A DNA stretch of 64,000 bases from Paracoccus lichenicola. Its GTDB lineage: Bacteria; Pseudomonadota; Alphaproteobacteria; Rhodobacterales; Rhodobacteraceae. The stretch covers positions 310,001-374,000 of the forward strand of contig NZ_WMBT01000001.1 of NCBI RefSeq assembly GCF_009708075.1. Reading direction: 5' to 3'. The notes beneath the pieces were generated by a model. The model was not told the origin of the DNA and did no database searches. It was given only the letters and a program-made list of their open reading frames with translations. The position numbers and the translations under genes were made by a program. This document shows positions 37,743 through 44,579 of this stretch, one piece after another (the stretch's first letter is position 1; each line of letters opens with the position of its first letter).

Positions 37743-37982
37743 TCAGTTCGCCGGTTCGGCCGCGCCGTCCGTCGGGGCGGCTTCGGGCGCAGGCTGGCCC
37801 GCCGCGCCTTCGATCGGCAGGGGCACGGTGTCCGTCGCCTCGGCCGCAGCCTCGGCCGCGGTTTCCGAGGTGTCGCGCCCCGACAACACCATGAAGGCCA
37901 CCATGATCAGGAATCCGGCGGGGATCAGGGCATACAGCAGCGAGCGTGGCATGCCGCGGCTGGGTTTGGGTTCGGTGGGCAT
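37743..37982 (-). CDS. Small single-pass membrane protein, unknown
   Basis: A 79-residue protein: basic start (MPTEPKPSRGMPRS), one membrane helix (LLYALIPAGFLIMVAFMVL) and an acidic Ala/Glu/Pro tail of about 40 residues. GAGGAG lies upstream of the ATG. I do not recognise a family. It is just downstream of the low-G+C reverse-transcriptase island but has native-looking composition, so it probably belongs to the host backbone. Confidence 0.6.
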   Translation of the reverse strand: MPTEPKPSRGMPRSLLYALIPAGFLIMVAFMVLSGRDTSETAAEAAAEATDTVPLPIEGAAGQPAPEAAPTDGAAEPAN

Positions 37983-38100
37983 GGGGAGGCTCCTCTCGGG
38001 GTGTCGGGGGGACAACGGCGGAGGGGGGCGGGAAGTTTCAGGGGTGGGGTGCCACAGTTCCTGATCTGACAGCATAGGACTATTGCACAATGTTCGGCTC

Positions 38101-39429
38101 TTATGGCGTCGTGACGAGCCCTCCAAACACGCGGACGGCTTCGCGCTCCCAAGCGCGATTAAACCAAGTAACATGACGACTAACCTGCTGCCTAATCTCC
38201 GGGCAACCCATGACATCAGCTGCCTTGTAGGCATACCGCAAAAAGTTACGCCGCTTGCCCAAATGGGTGTATCGCGCAAGGCTCTCACGCTTAAATACCT
38301 CGAACGACGGCACGTTCTTTCTCTTCGCAGCGATCATCTTGGCATGAATTCCCCGGCGCATTTTACCCCGGTAGGCATCGAGTGAAGAGGCCCGGATCTG
38401 TGTTTGGTGCCCGTCGAAGGTAAAGCCTAAGTATTGGATTGGTGTAGCCGACACCAATAGCCCATCCTTGAAGTCAGCAGTGTCCGTCTTGTCCACGGAC
38501 ATAGCAAGGCAGAAGTCTGAAAGCATCTTCTCGACTACTGGAACGACATGATGCACTTTTGCGCCCAAAGGCAGAATAACCGCAATGTCATCCGAATATC
38601 TTCTGTAGGAGCCGTCCAGCCTAGCGCACCAAGCGATCATCTCTCGGTCAAAGGTGCGGAGATAGATGTTAGCATACAGGCCGGATACGGGGGTGCCCTG
38701 CGGGATGCCGAACGTCTGGTCATGCTTCCGAATAAGGCCATCCTTCCTACCCCGAACATGACTCACAAAGTCTGCGGGTGAGCATACCCGCCCATGCCTG
38801 ATACGCTGTCGTCCCAGCAGCTTATCTAGATCATCTGTCTCGACCCAGGAGTAACGGGTCACGTTCCTCCACACGGTCGCATGATGCCCCTTCAGCCGCG
38901 TCACACCCAGCAGACCAGCCACCTCGTCGCGGAGCATCGTGTGATCGAGGCAGTCAAAGAAGCCAGAAATGTCCATCGCAAAGACGGTACAGTCACCCCG
39001 AGACCTGATCTCATCAAACAGCGCCTTTGCATGGTGAATGTTGGTGCCGCCGCCCCGACGATAGGCCAGCACGGATCCAGAGATACCGTCTTGGGCAAGT
39101 GCCTGCTCGTAGAACCCGTTGAGGTGACCGGCGTAGGCTTGCAGGTATGCCGCATCCTCGTGACCGGCGAAGCGGATCGGTCGCTCCTTCACCTTTATCT
39201 CACGGCTTCCAGTTTCGTTGATGACATACTTTCTGGCGACGTCAGTGAATCCGAGCAGCGGCAAGAATCTATGTGGTTCGTCTTCGTGCGAAAAGTCAAA
39301 TACCAACTCCCGGTTAACTAGGGGCAGATCGAAATGCTTGTACCTCCGCTCTTTCGATATAGCGGGTAACACAAAATCATCAGTTGATGGATCAAACTCG
39401 TTTTCGGAAGGCAGGTAAAACCCGGGCAT
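38101..39429 (-). CDS. Stand-alone antiphage-type reverse transcriptase (DRT2/UG2-like)
   Basis: A 442-residue RNA-directed DNA polymerase with no other domain. From the ATG at 39429, reverse-transcriptase motifs appear in order: KERPIRFAGHEDA (about 81-93), VLAYRRGGGTNIHHA (120-134), motif A FAMDISGFFDCLDH (150-163), GIPQGTPVSGLYANIYL (241-257), the catalytic RRYSDDI (276-282, YSDD) and QYLGFTFDG (332-340). This set resembles DRT2 (UG2) proteins as I recall them. There is no maturase or HNH domain and no adjacent effector. A GGAG site lies 5 bases before the ATG. A TTG at 39447 is in frame but lacks one. Base composition near 50% G+C marks it as acquired. Confidence 0.75.
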   Translation of the reverse strand: MPGFYLPSENEFDPSTDDFVLPAISKERRYKHFDLPLVNRELVFDFSHEDEPHRFLPLLGFTDVARKYVINETGSREIKVKERPIRFAGHEDAAYLQAYAGHLNGFYEQALAQDGISGSVLAYRRGGGTNIHHAKALFDEIRSRGDCTVFAMDISGFFDCLDHTMLRDEVAGLLGVTRLKGHHATVWRNVTRYSWVETDDLDKLLGRQRIRHGRVCSPADFVSHVRGRKDGLIRKHDQTFGIPQGTPVSGLYANIYLRTFDREMIAWCARLDGSYRRYSDDIAVILPLGAKVHHVVPVVEKMLSDFCLAMSVDKTDTADFKDGLLVSATPIQYLGFTFDGHQTQIRASSLDAYRGKMRRGIHAKMIAAKRKNVPSFEVFKRESLARYTHLGKRRNFLRYAYKAADVMGCPEIRQQVSRHVTWFNRAWEREAVRVFGGLVTTP

Positions 39430-39457
39430 AGCGACTCCGTTCGTCAAATGCCCGGGC
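39421..39457 (-). promoter_or_regulatory. Hairpin enclosing the reverse-transcriptase start codon
   Basis: A perfect 9-base inverted repeat, CCCGGGCAT (39449-39457 on the minus strand), pairs with ATGCCCGGG (39421-39429). The second arm begins with the reverse-transcriptase ATG itself, and the GGAG ribosome site lies in the 19-base loop. Folding would block initiation. The first arm is inside the last codons of the upstream small frame, so ribosomes finishing that frame would open it. Confidence 0.6.
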
Positions 39458-39789
39458 TATTGAACCTAGCTCCCATCAACAGACACCGAGGTGCCCTCCG
39501 GTACGACAAAACCTGGCGTGGTATATTGCAACCACGATGTGCGAAGGATGGGCCATGACCGAAATCACGACCACCCGGTGCCCCTGGGCGCGGGTAGCGC
39601 TTGCGGGCCTTAACACTGGTCATCCGGGTCCGATGCCCCGGGGCACTGGATGAGGTAGGCGTTCTTTTTCCCATTGCAAGGACAAGTAAGCAAAAATATA
39701 CTACCTCACCAAGAAATGTTCGAAAAATTTGGAACCTTTTCGTCTAGGCAACTGCGAACGGCAGCTTTCTCCTGCACAGCGACCCCTGG
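39430..39789 (-). ncRNA. Putative template/partner noncoding RNA of the reverse transcriptase
   Basis: About 360 bases of leader from the predicted start near 39789 to the reverse-transcriptase ATG. The 5' part is A/T-rich. GGTGAGGTAG pairs with CTACCTCATCC (an 8-base core stem around a 42-base A/T-rich loop, about 39650-39708). The 3' half is G+C-rich with several hairpins: TGCCCCGGGGCA (39634-39645), CCCG-GCCC/GGGC-CGGG (about 39574-39595) and CGTGGT/ACCACG (39517-39536). DRT2 systems carry such a structured RNA upstream of the enzyme gene. Its ends are inferred only. Confidence 0.55.
39444..39674 (-). other. 76-codon stop-free frame across the leader
   Basis: On the minus strand an ATG at 39674 opens 76 codons that end at TGA 39444-39446, 15 bases before the reverse-transcriptase ATG. 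The predicted peptide is Arg/Pro/Ser-rich and basic, with no known domain and no clear ribosome site. It may be a leader peptide that couples translation. It may also be the reading frame a DRT2-like system would need in its copied repeat, or chance. I do not call it a normal gene. Confidence 0.35.
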
Positions 39790-39795
39790 TACTGA

Positions 39796-39801
39796 ATTAT
39801 A
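39796..39801 (-). promoter_or_regulatory. TATAAT -10 box of the reverse-transcriptase unit
   Basis: A perfect consensus TATAAT on the minus strand lies in an A/T-rich patch directly after the fba terminator T-tract. A -35 element at the normal spacing would fall in the terminator hairpin and is poor (GGCGGG). Predicted transcription start is near 39789. Confidence 0.5.
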
Positions 39802-39810
39802 TTTGTTTAC

Positions 39811-39840
39811 AAAAAGGCCCCGCCAGCCGGCGAGGCCCCT
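39811..39840 (-). terminator. Intrinsic terminator after fba
   Basis: Read on the minus strand, GGCCTCGCC and GGCGGGGCC form a 9-base stem (one G-U pair, 4-base loop) followed by TTTTT. It closes the eryR-to-fba operon and separates it from the reverse-transcriptase unit by only a few bases. Confidence 0.85.
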
Positions 39841-39859
39841 TCCCTCCATCCCCGCCAGA

Positions 39860-40894
39860 TCAATACCGCCCAGCCATCACCGACAACGGCAGCGGCACGA
39901 TCCTGTCCGCGTTGCCCGCCGTCCCGAACGCCTCGAACCGGTCCTTGCAGACCTGCGACATCATCTGCATCGCGGGCTTCAGGTACTTGCGCGGGTCGAA
40001 CTCGGAGGGTTCCTCGGCAAAGACCTTGCGGATGGCGGCTGTCATGGCCAGGCGGTTGTCGGTGTCGATGTTGACCTTGCGGACGCCGTGCCTGATGCCG
40101 CGCTGGATTTCCTCGACCGGGACGCCCCAGGTCGGCTTGATGTCGCCGCCATGGCTGTTGATGATCTGCTGCAAATCCTCGGGGACGGACGACGACCCGT
40201 GCATCACCAGGTGGGTGTTGGGCAGGCGGGTGTGGATTTCCTCGATCACGTGCATCGCCAGGATGTCGCCGTCGGGCTTGCGCGAGAACTTGTAGGCGCC
40301 GTGCGAGGTGCCCATGGCGATGGCCAGCGCGTCCACGCCCGTGTCGTTGACGAAGCGCACGGCCTCGTCCGGGTCGGTCAGAAGCTGGTCGTGGCCCAGT
40401 TGCTCGGTCGCGCCGTGGCCGTCCTCTTGGTCGCCCATGCCGGTTTCCAGGCTGCCCAGCACGCCCAGCTCGCCCTCGACCGAGACGCCGCAGGCGTGGG
40501 CCATCTCGACCACCTTGGCGGTGATGTCGCGGTTATAGGCATAGTCGGCGGGCGTCTTGCCGTCGGCCTTGAGGCTGCCGTCCATCATCACGCTGGTAAA
40601 GCCGTTCTGGATGGCGGTGGCGCAGGTCGCAAGGCCGTTGCCGTGGTCCAGGTGCATGCACAGCGGGATGTCGGGGAAGGCGCGGGCGAAGCCCTGGATC
40701 AGGCCTGCCAGCACCAGGTCGTTGGCATAGGCCCGCGCGCCCCGGCTGGCTTGCAGGATCACCGGCGACCGGGTCGCCTGCGCCGCGGTCATGATCGCCA
40801 GGCCCTGCTCCATGTTGTTGATGTTGAAGGCGGGAACCGCGTAGCCGTTCTCGGCCGCGTGGTCGAGAAGCTGGCGCAAGGTAATCATGGGCAT
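39860..40894 (-). CDS. fba: Class II fructose-bisphosphate aldolase
   Basis: This zinc aldolase cleaves or forms fructose 1,6-bisphosphate. The 344 residues open with [20 protein letters not shown]. Zinc/substrate motifs follow: [50 protein letters not shown] and [12 protein letters not shown]. This is the longer Calvin-type (CbbA-like) subclass. It is last in eryR-eryH-orf-eryI-fbp-fba, 4 bases after fbp. With transketolase it could recycle the erythrose 4-phosphate made from erythritol. No Rubisco genes are near. Confidence 0.95.
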   Translation of the reverse strand: MPMITLRQLLDHAAENGYAVPAFNINNMEQGLAIMTAAQATRSPVILQASRGARAYANDLVLAGLIQGFARAFPDIPLCMHLDHGNGLATCATAIQNGFTSVMMDGSLKADGKTPADYAYNRDITAKVVEMAHACGVSVEGELGVLGSLETGMGDQEDGHGATEQLGHDQLLTDPDEAVRFVNDTGVDALAIAMGTSHGAYKFSRKPDGDILAMHVIEEIHTRLPNTHLVMHGSSSVPEDLQQIINSHGGDIKPTWGVPVEEIQRGIRHGVRKVNIDTDNRLAMTAAIRKVFAEEPSEFDPRKYLKPAMQMMSQVCKDRFEAFGTAGNADRIVPLPLSVMAGRY

Positions 40895-40898
40895 GTCG

Positions 40899-41879
40899 TT
40901 ATCCTTCGGTGGGTTCGGCCAGATAGCCGAGGATCGTCTCGACCTCGTCCTTAGCGCCGAATATCAGGGGCGTCATGTCGTGTAGCGCAAACGGTTTGCG
41001 GTAACGGATGGGTTGCGTCCCGTCGGACGCCAACCCGCCCGCCTGTTCGACCAGGAAGGCGATGGGCATGGATTCATAGACCAGCCGCAGCCGCCCGTTT
41101 TCATAGCCGGGGCGGCGGTCGGCGGGATACAGGAACGCGCCGCCGTTCAGCAGGATGCGGTGCAGCTCGCCCACGGCGGCGGCGAGCCAGCGCATGTTGA
41201 AGTCGCGCCCGCGCGGCCCGTCCTTGCCCGCGCGCAGGTCCGCGACCCAGGCTTGCAGGCCCGGCGCCCAGTGGCGTTCGTTCGACGCGTTATAGGCGAT
41301 GGTGGATGCGGTTGGCTTCAGCGTGACGTTCTCGCGCACCATGCGGAACTCGCCCGCCTCGGCGTCCCAGCCGGCGATGTGGGTGCCGTCGCCCAGGGAC
41401 CAGCCGAAATCCATCGAGTGACCGAAAGATGCATAGCCCGCGGCTACCACGGCTTCGCCCGTGCGCAGGAAACCTTCAGGCGCGGCGGGCAGGATGGAAA
41501 ACAGCATCCCCAGGGGCGCGCCGATGCCGATGCTGCCCGATCCGTCGATGGGGTCCATCGCCACGTCCCATTCGCCGTCGGGGTTCAGCGGAATGACCGC
41601 CTCGGCTTCCTCGGACAGCACCTGGCGGACGCCCGCATCCCGCAGCACCGCGATCATGTGGTGATGCGCGCCCACGTCCAGCGCCTTCTGGCGGTCGCCC
41701 GAGTCGTTGACGCCCACGATCTCGGTCGGGTCGCCGTGCAGGCGTCCCGCGCCCAGGCGTTCCATCAGCGGGGGCTGCGCCCGCGCGATCGCATGGACGA
41801 TGGCGGCGGGGCCGTCTCCGGTCAGCACCTGCGATAGCAGGCGGCCCACAGGTGGGCCGTCGTTCGGCAGTTTCAGCAT
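40899..41879 (-). CDS. fbp: Class I fructose-1,6-bisphosphatase
   Basis: A 326-residue phosphatase of gluconeogenesis and the Calvin cycle. The metal site reads [20 protein letters not shown], followed by [18 protein letters not shown], the class I signature. [20 protein letters not shown] binds the sugar phosphate. The ATG at 41879 (MLKLPNDG) lies one base after the eryI stop, and fba follows after 4 bases. Its place in an erythritol operon suggests it serves growth on this polyol, where hexose phosphate must be made from smaller sugars. Confidence 0.92.
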   Translation of the reverse strand: MLKLPNDGPPVGRLLSQVLTGDGPAAIVHAIARAQPPLMERLGAGRLHGDPTEIVGVNDSGDRQKALDVGAHHHMIAVLRDAGVRQVLSEEAEAVIPLNPDGEWDVAMDPIDGSGSIGIGAPLGMLFSILPAAPEGFLRTGEAVVAAGYASFGHSMDFGWSLGDGTHIAGWDAEAGEFRMVRENVTLKPTASTIAYNASNERHWAPGLQAWVADLRAGKDGPRGRDFNMRWLAAAVGELHRILLNGGAFLYPADRRPGYENGRLRLVYESMPIAFLVEQAGGLASDGTQPIRYRKPFALHDMTPLIFGAKDEVETILGYLAEPTEG

Positions 41880-41880
41880 G

Positions 41881-42342
41881 TCAGGCCTTGTTGTATTTCG
41901 CATCGACCGCGTCGATGGCGTTCACGTTGCCCGCCGATTTCCCGGCCTTGTCGAAGTTTTCCGTCTCGGCCAGCCACTTGTCGGCGATGGCCTTGGCCAG
42001 TTCCGGGCCGATCACGCGGGCGCCCATGGTGATGATGTGCGCGTCGTTCGACAGGGCGGCGCGTTCGGCGGAATAGGTGTCGTGGGTCAGCGCGGCGCGG
42101 ATCCCGGGCACCTTGTTGGCCGCGATGCAGACGCCGATGCCGGTGCCGCAGACCAGGATGGCGCGGTCATAGGTGCCGTCCTTGACCTGGCTTGCCACCC
42201 GGTCCGAGAGGTTCGCGTAGAAGGCATCCGGCCCTTCGTCGGTGCGGCTGATTTCGGACACCTGGTGCTTGTCCTTGAGGTGATCGGCCAGGATCTTGGC
42301 CAGACCCTCGCCTGCGCTGTCGCCTGCGATTGCCAGTTTCAT
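41881..42342 (-). CDS. eryI: D-erythrulose 4-phosphate isomerase EryI (RpiB-like)
   Basis: A 153-residue RpiB/LacAB-fold isomerase: [20 protein letters not shown], the catalytic-Cys loop [20 protein letters not shown] and the late [14 protein letters not shown]. In Brucella an RpiB paralog in the ery locus converts D-erythrulose 4-phosphate to D-erythrose 4-phosphate. The context (EryA, B, C, H) makes that role likely here. Sequence alone would also allow ribose-5-phosphate isomerase B. AAGGAGAG precedes the ATG. The 68-base gap upstream follows an inserted unknown gene. Confidence 0.85.
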   Translation of the reverse strand: MKLAIAGDSAGEGLAKILADHLKDKHQVSEISRTDEGPDAFYANLSDRVASQVKDGTYDRAILVCGTGIGVCIAANKVPGIRAALTHDTYSAERAALSNDAHIITMGARVIGPELAKAIADKWLAETENFDKAGKSAGNVNAIDAVDAKYNKA

Positions 42343-42410
42343 TGCTTCTCTCCTTATCACACCGTTGTTGTTGTCGTTCAATTATCAAATTTCCTTTGAT
42401 TAACCGCTTC

Positions 42411-42893
42411 TTAGATCGCGGTATGACTTTCGGTATCCGCATCATCCTTGAATTTTTCAATGAATTCATAAATTCTCACTGCCGTTTCCTCGCGAGGGCT
42501 GGTCAGTATAAGAACTTGGTGAGATATGCTGCTTCGATAGAAATTTCCGGCGCAGTCGGTTATTTCCTCAACTGCTTCCTCATTTTGCCGAAGCCTTACA
42601 AACAAGCCGGCTTCTCCAAGGAGACTCTTCCGCTCCAAAGCCCTTATGTCATCCCGTCTCAAGGTTTTAACAGTTCTAGCCGTTTGGTTGGGGGAATAGC
42701 ACGGTCTGTCAAAAATCTCGATTATCTTCAAAAATTCGCCCGAACGTTCCAGCCTGATCCGGTTGATGCCGTCCGAAAGATCATAGGACAAGTCAAGACT
42801 GCGCCATTTGAGAGTATCCGAAACAGAAATATCAGGAGCCGCTGCCGCAAGAAGCAGAAGGAATGCCTTTACCGAAATTGCGCGGTATTTCAT
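42411..42893 (-). CDS. Unknown exported protein inserted in the erythritol operon
   Basis: A 160-residue protein with a signal peptide (MKYRAISVKAFLLLLAAAAP) and a charged body with two Cys pairs spread out (RPCYSPN, TDCAGNFY). It has no recognisable domain. The stretch is close to 50% G+C, against 65-70% in the neighbours, so it looks acquired. The ATG lies 10 bases after the eryH stop with no obvious ribosome site, so it may depend on coupled translation. It separates eryH from eryI, which are tightly paired elsewhere. Confidence 0.65.
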   Translation of the reverse strand: MKYRAISVKAFLLLLAAAAPDISVSDTLKWRSLDLSYDLSDGINRIRLERSGEFLKIIEIFDRPCYSPNQTARTVKTLRRDDIRALERKSLLGEAGLFVRLRQNEEAVEEITDCAGNFYRSSISHQVLILTSPREETAVRIYEFIEKFKDDADTESHTAI

Positions 42894-42903
42894 AGCATCA
42901 CAT

Positions 42904-43665
42904 TCAAATCTTGTTTGCGCAGCGTGCCAGGATGTCGAGATAGCCGTCCACGTCCCAGGCGGAGCGGCCGATGAACAGCCCGTCGATATGCGGGCATTGG
43001 ATCAGCTCCTGGCAATTGCCCGGATTGACCGAGCCGCCGTAAAGGCAGGGCACCCTGCGCCCCAGGATGTTCTGCGCGACCGCGACGATCTCGGCCTGGC
43101 GCGCATCGGCATAGTCCGAGGTTGCGGGGATCCCGTTGACGCCGATGGCCCAGACGGGTTCATAGGCCAGCAGGATTTCGGCGTTCTTCTGGTCGGCAGA
43201 CAGCCGCGACAGCGCGCCGCGCACCTGCGTTTCCAGAACGTCCTGGGCGCGGCCCGCCTCTCGCTCGGCCAGCGTCTCGCCGATGCAGATCAGCGGGATC
43301 AACCCGTGGCGGACGGCGGCCTCGGTTTTCAGGCCCACCGTCTCGTCGGTTTCGCCGAAATGCTCGCGGCGTTCGGAATGACCCAGTTCCACGATATCCA
43401 GGTTGCAGTCGCGCAGCATCACCGGTGACACCTCGCCCGTCCACGCCCCCTCGTCCGCCCAGTGCATGTTCTGCGCCCCGACCTTGACGGATGTGCCAGA
43501 CAGCCAGTCCTTGACCTGCCGCACGGCGGTGAAGGGCGGGATCACGAACCGCTGGATGCGGGGGTCGCGGTCGGCATCCGCCGCGGCCAAGCCTTCGGCA
43601 AAGACGCGCGCCTCGGCCAGCGTCTTGTTCATCTTCCAGCTTGTGCCGATCCAGAAATCGCTCAT
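42904..43665 (-). CDS. eryH: L-erythrulose 1-phosphate isomerase EryH (TpiA2-like)
   Basis: A 253-residue TIM-barrel enzyme of triosephosphate isomerase descent. Active-site residues are kept: Lys in WKMNK, His in VELGHSERREHFGE and Glu in LAYEPVWAIG. The opening FWIGTSWKMNKTLAEARVFA and the segment VGAQNMHWADEGAWTG mark the TpiA2/EryH branch found in Brucella and rhizobial erythritol loci rather than housekeeping TpiA. It converts L-erythrulose 1-phosphate to D-erythrulose 4-phosphate. It follows eryR by 4 bases. Confidence 0.9.
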   Translation of the reverse strand: MSDFWIGTSWKMNKTLAEARVFAEGLAAADADRDPRIQRFVIPPFTAVRQVKDWLSGTSVKVGAQNMHWADEGAWTGEVSPVMLRDCNLDIVELGHSERREHFGETDETVGLKTEAAVRHGLIPLICIGETLAEREAGRAQDVLETQVRGALSRLSADQKNAEILLAYEPVWAIGVNGIPATSDYADARQAEIVAVAQNILGRRVPCLYGGSVNPGNCQELIQCPHIDGLFIGRSAWDVDGYLDILARCANKI

Positions 43666-43669
43666 GCGC

Positions 43670-44434
43670 TCAGTCCCTTGCGATGGTCAGCCGCAGCCCG
43701 GCCCTGTCGATCGCGGCGCGATCCTCGGGGGCCGGGGCGGCGTCGGTGATGATGGCGTCGAAGTCGGTCAGATCCGCCAGCGCGTGCAGCGCCGACCGGC
43801 CGAAGCGCGAATGGTTGACCAGCAGCACGGCCCGGTCGGCGGCGGCCATCATGGCGCGCTTGGCCCGGACCGCCGCGTCGTCCATGTGGAAGGCCCGCAA
43901 GCCCGCCACGGCGGGGGTCGAGATGAAGGCCAGGTCGGCGCGCAGGCGGGACAGCGCATCCTCGGTCACGACGCCGAAGAAGCCGTTGAACTTGGCGCTG
44001 TAGGTGCCGCCAAGGGCGATCAGCGTCACGCGGGGCGCGTCCTTCAGGCGATCAATCACGGCGGCGTTGTTGGTGATGACGGTCACCGGCGCCTTGTCGG
44101 TCAGGCTCGCGCCCAGCAGCGCGGCCATGGACCCGTCGTTGACCATCACGGTCATGCCCGGTTCGACCAGCTCCAGCGCGGCGCGGGCCATGCGGGCCTT
44201 GGCATCGCTGTCCTGCAAGGCGCGGATGCGGAAGTCGCTTTCGAACTGCGTTCCCGCCTCGATGGTGGCGCCGCCGCGCACCTTGCGCAGCAGGCCCGCC
44301 TGTTCCAGGTCGTCAAGGTCGCGGTGGATGGTCATGCGCGACACGGCGAAACGGTCGGCCAGGTCGTCCAGGTCCACGGCGCGCGCGCCCACCAGAAGGT
44401 CCATGATCGCCTGCCTGCGTTCCTCGCGCTTCAC
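43670..44434 (-). CDS. eryR: DeoR-family transcriptional regulator EryR
   Basis: A 254-residue repressor-type regulator. An N-terminal HTH (REERRQAIMDLLVGARAVDL, then AVSRMTIHRDLDDLEQAGLL) is followed by the DeoR sugar-phosphate sensor domain (VNDGSMAALLG, GGTYSAKFNGFFG, ADRAVLLVNHSRFGRSALH). The GTG at 44434 is chosen because GAGGAGGA lies 4 bases ahead. It heads the eryH-eryI-fbp-fba operon and is divergent from tkt. Four TTGTGA repeats between them are its likely operator. The S. meliloti erythritol locus has a similar EryR. Confidence 0.88.
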   Translation of the reverse strand: MKREERRQAIMDLLVGARAVDLDDLADRFAVSRMTIHRDLDDLEQAGLLRKVRGGATIEAGTQFESDFRIRALQDSDAKARMARAALELVEPGMTVMVNDGSMAALLGASLTDKAPVTVITNNAAVIDRLKDAPRVTLIALGGTYSAKFNGFFGVVTEDALSRLRADLAFISTPAVAGLRAFHMDDAAVRAKRAMMAAADRAVLLVNHSRFGRSALHALADLTDFDAIITDAAPAPEDRAAIDRAGLRLTIARD

Positions 44435-44493
44435 CTGGTCCTCCTCGGTTGCGCCGGTTTGTAACACCGCCTGCGGAAATCGCAACATCATTC

Positions 44494-44532
44494 TTGTGAC
44501 ATTGTGACGGCGTTTTGTGATTATCGTTGTGA
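44494..44532. promoter_or_regulatory. Four TTGTGA direct repeats, candidate EryR operator
   Basis: TTGTGA occurs at 44494-44499, 44502-44507, 44515-44520 and 44527-44532, all in the same orientation, with start-to-start spacings of 8, 13 and 12 bases. They lie in the 145-base gap between divergent eryR and tkt. DeoR-family proteins often bind arrays of short repeats. Binding by EryR is inferred. Confidence 0.6.
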
Positions 44533-44579
44533 TCCGCACCACGCCGCGCTATGCACCCCCAAACCCGCCGGAGGACCAC

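Noticed and set aside
38101..39801. Group II intron maturase or retron as explanation of the reverse transcriptase
   Set aside because: There is no maturase or HNH domain and no recognisable intron 3' domain. Typical retron features (a short msr-msd with inverted repeats a1/a2, and the VTG motif after YxDD) are not seen. The leader is longer and the protein motifs are closer to DRT2.
39674..40954. A 426-codon plus-strand frame over fba
   Set aside because: Antisense shadow of fba continuing into the leader of the reverse-transcriptase unit. It has no domain.
39860..41879. Calvin-cycle (cbb) operon
   Set aside because: The aldolase and FBPase are of the types used in cbb operons, but no Rubisco or phosphoribulokinase gene is present, and the partners are erythritol genes.
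41881..43665. Housekeeping rpiB and tpiA
   Set aside because: The TpiA2/EryH-type opening sequence and the ery context favour tetrulose-phosphate isomerases. The housekeeping copies are expected elsewhere.
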